A stretch of 64,000 bases of DNA from JBCCVH01 sp942492555 (GTDB lineage: Bacteria > Bacteroidota > Bacteroidia > Cytophagales > Amoebophilaceae): the NCBI GenBank assembly GCA_942492555.1, contig CALOEX010000003.1, positions 1 to 64,000 of the forward strand, written 5' to 3'. The notes below the pieces were generated by a model, which saw only the letters and a list, made by a program, of their open reading frames with translations, was not told the origin of the DNA and searched no databases. This document shows, one piece after another, positions 45,030 to 52,293 of this stretch (its first letter is position 1; each line of letters starts with the position of its first letter). Made by a program: the position numbers and the translations under genes.

Positions 45030-45815
45030 ATGAAAAATCCTACCGTATTGGTCACACAATCCTATACTCCTAGTCTTGATGCTACTTACAACCAACTAAG
45101 GGAGTATTTTGGTGCAAAAATAACATTTCAAGCACTCACTGGAGTGTCTTTTTTATCTCTTCCCCAATTTAGGTTACATAAAGCTTTAATATGTGAACAC
45201 ACGGCATTTTTATTTACAAATCGTGTTGTCCTTGATGGTTTCTTTAAACTTGCTAAAGAGTGTAGCATTTTCTTTCCCAAAACTACAAAATACTTTTTGG
45301 CAACGGAAGGTTTACAAAACCATTTAGGAAAACATATAGAACTGCGTAAAAGAAAAATATTCTTTGGGCAAAAAGAGATTGAAGACTTGCTTTCTATTAT
45401 GCATAAATATAAAAAAGAAAAATTCTTGTTGCCATGTTCGGATTTAGGCAGACCAGTAGTGAGTGATTTTTTTGCAAAAAAGAAATATCACTATACAGAA
45501 TTGCCTATCTATCATACAGTATACCATGAATTACAAGGTCTACAACCGGAAGATTATGATGTAGTTGTTTTTTATAGTCCATTTTCTGTAGAAGCCTTTG
45601 CACAAAATTTTCCAAACTACAATTTTGCAACAACAAAAATCGCAGCATTCTCTTCTGCGACAATTCAAGCGGTACAAGAAAAAGGATGGAAGATTGCTAT
45701 TGAGGCTCCTAGGGAACAAACTCCTTCCATGGTGCAAGGACTCATTAACTTTTTTGATAAAGTCATCAATGACACACAAGAAGATATGACAACACAACTT
45801 GCAACTCTAGCTTAA
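45030..45815 (+). CDS. hemD: Uroporphyrinogen-III synthase-like protein
   Basis: A 261-residue protein with the two-lobed HemD pattern seen in Bacteroidota: an N-terminal VLVTQSYTP, FTNRVVLDGFF, a middle linker FLLPCSDLGRPVV, and a second lobe DYDVVVFYSPFSVEAF, FSSATIQAVQEKG, ending EAPREQTPSMVQGL. The enzyme cyclises hydroxymethylbilane in heme synthesis. No other heme gene lies nearby, and related symbionts are thought to have reduced heme pathways, so the present role is uncertain. Confidence 0.78.
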   Translation: MKNPTVLVTQSYTPSLDATYNQLREYFGAKITFQALTGVSFLSLPQFRLHKALICEHTAFLFTNRVVLDGFFKLAKECSIFFPKTTKYFLATEGLQNHLGKHIELRKRKIFFGQKEIEDLLSIMHKYKKEKFLLPCSDLGRPVVSDFFAKKKYHYTELPIYHTVYHELQGLQPEDYDVVVFYSPFSVEAFAQNFPNYNFATTKIAAFSSATIQAVQEKGWKIAIEAPREQTPSMVQGLINFFDKVINDTQEDMTTQLATLA

Positions 45816-45922
45816 GGCAAAGTGAAGCGTATATTACTTTTGCATCAACTATAAAGTTTTTTGTTATTACTGGTCTAGATTTGTTGTGTATATTGGTAGC
45901 TCATTAAATTATAATTGGACAC

Positions 45923-46330
45923 ATGTATTTTTCCTTTTCTAAAAAGCAACGCCTCAAAAAAAAAATATGGATGGAGAAACTTTTTAAAAAAGGGGGTATC
46001 TACCATACAAAAAGTCTCTTGTGTTACTACTTACCTTGGAAGGAAATAGCCATGCATCAAATTATGGTTATAGTGGCAAAAAAACACATCAAAAAAGCAA
46101 CGGGAAGGAACAAAATAAAAAGGCGTATCCGGGAAACATATCGCTTGTCGCAACATATGATTGCCTTAAATCTAGTACAATCTCCACTGCTTCTTGCTTT
46201 TATTTTTAAGGGTAAAAACAAAGAGAATGAAAGTTATAAAATGCTTGCGCAATCTATGCAAAAAATAATGATTTATCTTTGTAATAAGTATGGGAAGACA
46301 TTAAATGGACAAAGATCAGAGGCTCCTTGA
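45923..46330 (+). CDS. rnpA: Ribonuclease P protein component
   Basis: A 135-residue basic protein that binds the RNase P RNA and aids 5' processing of tRNA precursors. The RNR-type signature is visible as KKATGRNKIKRRIRE, and the N-terminal FSKKQRLKKK is family-like. The final codons and the stop lie inside a 21-base-arm hairpin shared with the downstream space. It is not next to rpmH, the usual neighbour, in this window. Confidence 0.9.
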   Translation: MYFSFSKKQRLKKKIWMEKLFKKGGIYHTKSLLCYYLPWKEIAMHQIMVIVAKKHIKKATGRNKIKRRIRETYRLSQHMIALNLVQSPLLLAFIFKGKNKENESYKMLAQSMQKIMIYLCNKYGKTLNGQRSEAP

Positions 46331-46369
46331 GTTGCGTTCTTAAAGATGCAACTCAAGGAGCCTCTGATT
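46316..46369. terminator. 21-base perfect stem between convergent rnpA and obg
   Basis: Arms at 46316-46336 and 46349-46369 are exactly complementary, with a 12-base loop. It spans the rnpA stop codon and lies 15 bases before the end of obg. The position suits a bidirectional terminator, although T tracts are weak, so it could also be a small mobile palindrome. Confidence 0.6.
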
Positions 46370-46383
46370 TGGTTGCGCTAAAA

Positions 46384-47391
46384 TTATAGATCTTCTGCAA
46401 CAATACATTCCCATAAAGCTCTTTTAAGTGTTACAAGCCCTTTTTTTTCAAAAGAAGAAATACCTAAAATAGGTACTTTTGTATCAGATGATCGTATTGC
46501 TTCCAAAATGTTCTTTAGTTTTTCTTCATTTACTAGATCTATTTTAGTAATAACAATCAAATGCTTTTTTTCTAATAACCTAGGATCATAAGTATGTAGT
46601 TCTTTTTTAAGAATAGCATAAATTTTTTTTACATTTTCTTCATCTGCAGGAATGACAAACAAAAGGGTGCGAGATCGCTCAATATGACGCAAAAACTGAA
46701 ATCCAAGCCCTTTTCCTTCTGATGCTTTTTCAATAAGACCAGGAATGTCTGCCATCACAAACGATTGATTTTCCTTGTAGAAGACAATGCCTAAATTGGG
46801 TGTTAGCGTTGTAAAGGGATAGTCTGCAATTTTTGGTCTTGCAGCAGATAAAACGGATAATAATGTTGATTTGCCTGCGTTTGGAAAACCAACAAGGCCT
46901 ACATCTGCCAATATTTTTAACTCTAGTTTTAAGGTGCGTACTTCTCCTTTTTGTCCTGATTGTGCATACCGGGGGGTTTGACGTACAGCTGATTTAAAAT
47001 GTGTGTTGCCAAGTCCACCACGACCTCCTTTGGCTACTACACACTTTTGGTTTTCTGCTAAAATTTCGTCTAATAACACTCCGTTTTCATCTTGAATAAC
47101 AGTACCTACGGGTACTGGTAAAATCAAATCCTCTCCATTGCGACCTTTTTTTTGATTACTACTTCCATCTGTGCCATGTGTTGCTACCAAATGCTTACGA
47201 TAACGAAAATCAAGTAATGTGCGTATGTTTTTTTTACCTTCTAAAATAATGCTTCCTCCATTGCCTCCATCTCCACCATCTGGTCCTCCTTTAGGGATAC
47301 AGCGACCTCGATACAAATGTTGAGAACCTGCTCCACCATTTCCTGCACGCACAAAAATATTGATTTCATCAATAAAATCTTTTTTTCTCAT
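46384..47391 (-). CDS. obg: GTPase Obg/CgtA
   Basis: A 335-residue ribosome-associated GTPase involved in 50S maturation and stress signalling. The glycine-rich Obg fold occupies about residues 1-158 (GNGGAGSQHLYRG, GGPDGGDGGNGG), followed by the G domain with GFPNAGKST, DIPGLIE, and TKIDLV. It lacks the C-terminal OCT domain, as in many Bacteroidota. A promoter box lies 18 bases upstream (47409). Confidence 0.97.
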   Translation of the reverse strand: MRKKDFIDEINIFVRAGNGGAGSQHLYRGRCIPKGGPDGGDGGNGGSIILEGKKNIRTLLDFRYRKHLVATHGTDGSSNQKKGRNGEDLILPVPVGTVIQDENGVLLDEILAENQKCVVAKGGRGGLGNTHFKSAVRQTPRYAQSGQKGEVRTLKLELKILADVGLVGFPNAGKSTLLSVLSAARPKIADYPFTTLTPNLGIVFYKENQSFVMADIPGLIEKASEGKGLGFQFLRHIERSRTLLFVIPADEENVKKIYAILKKELHTYDPRLLEKKHLIVITKIDLVNEEKLKNILEAIRSSDTKVPILGISSFEKKGLVTLKRALWECIVAEDL

Positions 47392-47408
47392 AGTGTTTTC
47401 TATTGCTA

Positions 47409-47416
47409 CAAAAGTA
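47409..47416 (-). promoter_or_regulatory. TACTTTTG -7 box of obg
   Basis: Reads TACTTTTG on the minus strand, 17 bases before the obg start codon. Confidence 0.45.
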
Positions 47417-47493
47417 ATTCTTTCATGACTAGTTTAAAAACTAAGACCATAGTCTTTATCAAAAATGTATCTAGATAATAACTGTCATCTTTT

Positions 47494-48021
47494 TTAAAGG
47501 GTGCTTTTGATAAATTCCCAAATTACAATACTCATACATGTAGCTACGTTCATGGATAGTTTTGTTCCGTACTGTGGAATTTCTATGCATATATCTGCTA
47601 TGTCTAAAATATTTTGTTGAATACCTAAAAGCTCATGTCCAAAAATAAGGACACATGGCTTTGCTATTGTGTTAAAATTTACTTTGTGTAAAGGTATAGA
47701 GCCATCTGCTAATTCAACAGCAATGATATAATAGCCTTGTTGTTTCAGATGCTGAACAAGTATTTCAAGATTAGCAACATGTGTCCAAGATACAATTTTT
47801 TCTGCTCCTAGAGCTGTTTTTTGTATTTGCAAGTGAGGGGGAGTAGGTGTGATGCCTCCTAAATAAATATGCTCAAGTAGAAAAGCATCGCTTAGCCGAA
47901 AGGTTGCTCCTACATTATATCCACTTCTGATGTTGTCTAAAACAAGAGAAATAGGATGTTTGGGCGTGTTTAAGAAACTTTTTTCAGATAATCGCTGACA
48001 GTTCAGTAAAGTTTTTTTCAT
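47494..48021 (-). CDS. Short SpoU/TrmH-family RNA methyltransferase
   Basis: A 175-residue SPOUT methyltransferase with LDNIRSGYNVGATFRLSDA, LIFGHELLGIQQ and SMNVATCMSIVIWE as motifs 1 to 3. It has no N-terminal substrate domain. It starts 17 bases after rplT and is probably the last gene of the infC-rpmI-rplT operon. Target RNA is unknown. Confidence 0.88.
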   Translation of the reverse strand: MKKTLLNCQRLSEKSFLNTPKHPISLVLDNIRSGYNVGATFRLSDAFLLEHIYLGGITPTPPHLQIQKTALGAEKIVSWTHVANLEILVQHLKQQGYYIIAVELADGSIPLHKVNFNTIAKPCVLIFGHELLGIQQNILDIADICIEIPQYGTKLSMNVATCMSIVIWEFIKSTL

Positions 48022-48038
48022 ATTGGATACGAAGTGCC

Positions 48039-48395
48039 TTAACTTTTTACAAGACCTGCTTTAATCATTATACTTTGGAAAGCATCAGGTTGGTTCATTG
48101 CTAAATCTGCAAGGACTTTTCTATTGATATGGATGTTTTTTTCTTTAAGCGTACACATGAATTTACTATAAGAAACTCCTAGCATGCGTGTAGCAGCATT
48201 AATGCGTTGAATCCACAAAGCACGAAAAACTCTCTTTTTTGCTTTTCTATCTCGATAAGCATAACTCCAACCTTTTTCAAGTGTGTAGCGTGCTACTTTA
48301 GGTAAACTTTTCCTAAGGCCCCAAAATCCTTTAGCCTGGTTTAAAATTCTTTTTTTCCTAGCTCTAGAAGCAGGAGCATTCGTTGATCTAGCCAT
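48039..48395 (-). CDS. rplT: 50S ribosomal protein L20
   Basis: A 118-residue basic protein of normal length (ARKKRILNQAKGFWGLRKS, WIQRINAATR, NRKVLADLA). It binds 23S rRNA early in 50S assembly and is often an autorepressor of its operon. It is third in infC-rpmI-rplT with 15-base spacing. Confidence 0.98.
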   Translation of the reverse strand: MARSTNAPASRARKKRILNQAKGFWGLRKSLPKVARYTLEKGWSYAYRDRKAKKRVFRALWIQRINAATRMLGVSYSKFMCTLKEKNIHINRKVLADLAMNQPDAFQSIMIKAGLVKS

Positions 48396-48410
48396 GTTTA
48401 TTTATTAAAG

Positions 48411-48602
48411 TTATGACAATAGTCTAAGTATTCTTGGCATATCAGCCTTGCTGACCAAGACGAGTTTACGGTCTTGGCGCTTTACCTTTTTTTTCCTTTT
48501 GCGCAGATTGTGGCGCATAAAAGAGGGCTTACAAAGTAAGGCACCACTTCCTGTACGCTTAAAACGTTTTTTTGCAGATGAATTTGTTTTTGTCTTTGGC
48601 AT
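48411..48602 (-). CDS. rpmI: 50S ribosomal protein L35
   Basis: A 63-residue L35 with the family start MPKTKTNSSAKKRFKRTGSG and the basic core HNLRKRKKK. It sits between infC and rplT with gaps of 17 and 15 bases. Confidence 0.97.
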   Translation of the reverse strand: MPKTKTNSSAKKRFKRTGSGALLCKPSFMRHNLRKRKKKVKRQDRKLVLVSKADMPRILRLLS

Positions 48603-48619
48603 TGTTTTACATTAAAAGA

Positions 48620-49195
48620 TCAATTTTTTTTCTTGACTGGGTCAATAATAGTGAACATTTGACGACCTAGCAACTTTATGGGATGTTTTAGTTTGCCCCC
48701 AGACTCTTCTAGCACTTGGGCAAGCTTATGCAGTTGCTCTTCTCCTAATGTTCTATGCACATAGAAATCCCTTGCTTTTTTAAAAAAAATCTCAATGCGC
48801 ACACTTGCACCCTCTTCTAAAAACTTCACAGCATGTCTTTTTTTAAAATCAAAATCATGTGTACCAATATTCGGAGCTATCCGTATCACTTTCATTGGTA
48901 CTTTATTCGTTCTTTCTTTTGCTTTTTTTATCTTTTTTTGCTCAAACTTAAATTTGGAAAAATCCATAACTTTACAAATAGGATAATCTCCTTTTGCAGA
49001 TATTTCAATAAGATCCAAGCCTTTTCCTCTTGCTATTTGCAATGCTTGACTTATATCATAAATATCTGGTGCTATACCTTCTCCAACCAATCTCACTTTA
49101 CTTGCTAGAATTTTTTCGTTGATGCGGAAATATTCTTCTTGTTTTCTCGTATACCGATTGTTGTATCTTCCGTTTTTAGTAGTATTAATAGCCAA
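48620..49195 (-). CDS. infC: Translation initiation factor IF-3
   Basis: A 191-residue IF-3 with N domain (RINEKILASKVRLVGEG, ALQIARGKGLDLIEIS) and C domain (RIAPNIGTHDFDFKKRHA). It discriminates start codons and keeps subunits apart. It uses an ordinary ATG, not the rare AUU of enteric bacteria, so autoregulation through start discrimination is unlikely. It heads the operon, and a TACGTTTG box lies 21 bases upstream. Confidence 0.97.
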   Translation of the reverse strand: MAINTTKNGRYNNRYTRKQEEYFRINEKILASKVRLVGEGIAPDIYDISQALQIARGKGLDLIEISAKGDYPICKVMDFSKFKFEQKKIKKAKERTNKVPMKVIRIAPNIGTHDFDFKKRHAVKFLEEGASVRIEIFFKKARDFYVHRTLGEEQLHKLAQVLEESGGKLKHPIKLLGRQMFTIIDPVKKKN

Positions 49196-49505
49196 TTTCG
49201 ATTATATTTGCTGTTACAAACGTAATGCTACTCATTTTTAAGGATTTTTTTGCATTTTAGCACAAAAAGCCTTCTTGACAAAACATCACATATAGTATGC
49301 AAATATACGAAATTTAAAGGATTAAAAACAAAAATACAGCTATGTATTCATGCTATCTCTATGATAAAACTACTTTTATCATTAAAGTTAACTAAAGATA
49401 CAAAATGGTGAAATCATAAAACAAAAACCTAACATTGATGTATTTTTTAAAAAATTCACTAACATTGCATATGTTACAATTAACTCTGATCGAATCTAAA
49501 TTACT
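49196..49505. other. Divergent intergenic region, 310 bases
   Basis: Holds the infC promoter boxes and must contain the promoter for the zinc-ribbon gene. No RNA gene or strong L20-type leader structure was recognised by eye. Confidence 0.4.
49217..49224 (-). promoter_or_regulatory. TACGTTTG -7 box of the infC operon
   Basis: Reads TACGTTTG on the minus strand, 21 bases before infC. A second match, TATATTTG, lies at 49300-49307 and could be an upstream promoter. Confidence 0.5.
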
Positions 49506-50306
49506 ATGAATACTATCGCACAATATAATGAAGAGCAAATAGGTTATTTACTGCAGTTGCAAGCTGTGGATAAAAAACTTGATAGCTTGGAAGAACAACG
49601 TGGAAATCTCCCAGAAATGGTTACGAGGCTACAAGAGATGATCGAAGAAATCAAAAAAAACAAAGCAACTTTACAAATACGTGTACAGGAATACACAGTT
49701 GCTATTGTAACGCAAGAAGAAAAGCAACGGGAAGCTACACAGTTGGTAGAGCAGTATGAAAATGATCAACAAGCAACAGAAAACCCACAAGAATATAAAC
49801 TCATTGCAAAAAACCTAGAAGTGGCAAGACTAGATTTATTATTAGCAAAAAAGAAAATAAGAGACTATCAATACACCATTACTAGAGAAGAAATGAAAAT
49901 AGAAGATCTAAGTAAAGAAATAGAAAAACAAACAAAAATCTTACTGGAAAAACAAAAAACATTACAAGACATAGATAAGGGAAATGAAGAAAAAATGGAT
50001 GATTTGTCTAAAAAGAAAGAAAAAATTATTAAAAATCTACATATACAATTCTATAGCCTATACAAAGATATCCGTGAAAAACAACCAGACGTACTTGCAA
50101 AAGTTGTTGATGAAGCGTGTGATGGATGCTATTTGGTAGTACCACCACAAATACAAGCAGACATTCAAGAAAGTGAAAAAATTATCACTTGTGAAACCTG
50201 TTGCCGTATTCTTGTATCTGTAGAAATACCTGTAGTAGAAGAAGGCACAGAAAAAGTAAAAAGAAGAACAACAAGAAAAAAAGTTCAAAAAAAAGAAGAG
50301 AAATAA
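49506..50306 (+). CDS. Coiled-coil protein with C-terminal C4 zinc ribbon
   Basis: A 266-residue protein of the DUF164/zf-RING_7 type found in most Bacteroidota. A long antiparallel coiled coil fills about residues 10-185, followed by a four-cysteine zinc ribbon (CDGCYLVV and CETCCRIL) and a basic tail (KVKRRTTRKKVQKK). Members are thought to bind nucleic acids, but the function is not established. It is followed by tRNA-Ala and aspS on the same strand. Confidence 0.85.
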   Translation: MNTIAQYNEEQIGYLLQLQAVDKKLDSLEEQRGNLPEMVTRLQEMIEEIKKNKATLQIRVQEYTVAIVTQEEKQREATQLVEQYENDQQATENPQEYKLIAKNLEVARLDLLLAKKKIRDYQYTITREEMKIEDLSKEIEKQTKILLEKQKTLQDIDKGNEEKMDDLSKKKEKIIKNLHIQFYSLYKDIREKQPDVLAKVVDEACDGCYLVVPPQIQADIQESEKIITCETCCRILVSVEIPVVEEGTEKVKRRTTRKKVQKKEEK

Positions 50307-50383
50307 TCAGCGTTCATATGCTCAACTACTTTGGCAAAAGTAAAAATTTATATATATTGCAAGGGTGCATAGGTAAGACTTAG

Positions 50384-50456
50384 GGGGAACTAGCTCAACT
50401 GGTAGAGCGTTTCGATGGCATTGAAAAGGTTAGGGGTTCAAGTCCCCTGTTCTCCA
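50384..50456 (+). tRNA. tRNA-Ala (anticodon GGC)
   Basis: The cloverleaf folds with acceptor GGGGAAC/GTTCTCC including the G3:U70 pair that marks alanine tRNAs, D arm GCTCAACTGGTAGAGC, anticodon loop ATGGCAT, and T arm with TTCAAGT. The 3' CCA is not encoded (ACAC follows), unlike tRNA-Arg in this window. Confidence 0.95.
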
Positions 50457-50512
50457 CACTTCACCTTATAAAAAAACTATACCTCTGCACATCAACACTG
50501 AACAAAAAAGCC

Positions 50513-52225
50513 ATGAACCATCACACAACGAGTTGGCGTACACACAATTGTGGAGAACTTCGACTCATCGACCAAAAAAAACAAGTTAAAATTTGCGGTT
50601 GGGTACAAAAAATCCGAGATAAGGGACATCTTATATGGATGGATATACGCGATAGGTATGGTATTACCCAAGTCTGCATAGAAAAAGAAAAAAATCCAAC
50701 TCTAGTGCAAGAAATACGTGTCATTACACTGGAGAGCGTTGTGCAAATAACAGGAAAAGTTGTGGAACGTATTGCAAAAAACCCCAATATACCCACAGGA
50801 GATATTGAAATCATACCTCATGCCATCCATGTTATCAACAAGGCAAAAGAACTTCCTTTTACGTTGCAACATACAGATACAGATGTGCGTGAAGAGCTTC
50901 GCATGCAATATCGCTACCTCGATTTGAGACGTTCTCAACTGCAACAAAATTTACTTTTGCGTCATCAAGTGACACAGGAAATAAGAACTTTTTTAACAAG
51001 TGAAAATTTTGTTGAAATAGAAACTCCCATCCTCATTAAATCGACACCAGAAGGAGCGCGTGATTTTATTGTACCTTCCCGTATCCATCCTAATCAGTAT
51101 TACGCTTTACCCCAATCTCCACAGTTGTTAAAACAAACATTAATGATTGGTGGCCTAGATAGATATTACCAAATAGCAAAGTGTTTTCGTGATGAAGATT
51201 TACGTGCAGATCGACAACCAGAATTTACACAAATAGACATTGAAGCCTCTTACGTACGTGCTAAAGACATCATGGATATCTGCGAAAAAATGGTACAAAA
51301 CCTTTGGAAAAATATATTAGGTATTGAACTGCCAACGTTCGCCTGTATGACTTACCAAGAAGCTATGACATTCTATGGTAGTGATAAGCCAGATCTTCGA
51401 TGGAACATGCCTTTTGTTAATATTACTGAAAAAGCCCAAAAAGGTTGTTTTGAAAACGTTACGAATGTACTTGCCATTTGCGTTCATAACGGTACTCAAT
51501 ATTCTCGTAAAATACTAGATACAATACAAAATTACTTCAAAGAACACTATGCGGATCTTGGTCATCTTGTGTATGTTAAATATGATATTACAGGTGAAAT
51601 AAAATCTTCTGTAGATAAATTTTATACAAAAGAAGAACTGAAACATTGGTTAATACAAACAAATGCCAGTTTAGGTGATTTATTACTCATTTTAGGAAGC
51701 AAAGCAAAAACCATTCAAAAAACTTTTGCAGATATCCGTAACGAATTTATCAAAATTGCAACCATTGCACCCATCAAAAAATATGCCCCATTGTGGGTGA
51801 TTGACTTTCCTTTATTTGAATATATAGATGGAAAACTGCAAGCTATGCATCATCCATTTACCTCTCCTAGAAAACAAGATGAACACTTGTTAAATACAGA
51901 TCCTACAAACGTCATTGCACAAGCCTATGACCTTGTTATCAATGGCCAAGAGATTGGCAGTGGATCTATACGTATGCATGAGCGCTTATTACAAGAAAAA
52001 ATATTGTCTCTTGTAGGACTTGATAAAAAAAGCATGGAAGACCGTTTTGGATTCTTATTAAATGCCCTTGATTATGGTGCTCCTCCACATGGTGGCATTG
52101 CCTTAGGGTTGGCACGACTGTGCATGATTTTAGGAAGCAGTAAAGCAATTCGCGACTATATAGCATTTCCCAAAAATAACCAAGGACGTGATACCATGAT
52201 GAATGCTCCTTCGTTTATTGAATAG
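50513..52225 (+). CDS. aspS: Aspartyl-tRNA synthetase
   Basis: A 570-residue bacterial-type class II AspRS. The N-terminal OB fold binds the anticodon (VKICGWVQKIRDKGHLIWMD). Motif 2 is FRDEDLRADRQPEFTQID. The bacterial GAD insertion is present, and motif 3 is GLARLCMIL with the invariant R. Length is typical. Whether it is discriminating or also charges tRNA-Asn depends on whether GatCAB exists elsewhere. Confidence 0.97.
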   Translation: MNHHTTSWRTHNCGELRLIDQKKQVKICGWVQKIRDKGHLIWMDIRDRYGITQVCIEKEKNPTLVQEIRVITLESVVQITGKVVERIAKNPNIPTGDIEIIPHAIHVINKAKELPFTLQHTDTDVREELRMQYRYLDLRRSQLQQNLLLRHQVTQEIRTFLTSENFVEIETPILIKSTPEGARDFIVPSRIHPNQYYALPQSPQLLKQTLMIGGLDRYYQIAKCFRDEDLRADRQPEFTQIDIEASYVRAKDIMDICEKMVQNLWKNILGIELPTFACMTYQEAMTFYGSDKPDLRWNMPFVNITEKAQKGCFENVTNVLAICVHNGTQYSRKILDTIQNYFKEHYADLGHLVYVKYDITGEIKSSVDKFYTKEELKHWLIQTNASLGDLLLILGSKAKTIQKTFADIRNEFIKIATIAPIKKYAPLWVIDFPLFEYIDGKLQAMHHPFTSPRKQDEHLLNTDPTNVIAQAYDLVINGQEIGSGSIRMHERLLQEKILSLVGLDKKSMEDRFGFLLNALDYGAPPHGGIALGLARLCMILGSSKAIRDYIAFPKNNQGRDTMMNAPSFIE

Positions 52226-52293
52226 TTATAAAAGTTTAAACTAGAACAAAAAACTACAACACTAACTCCTTTAAAAATTCAAAAAAACAATTT

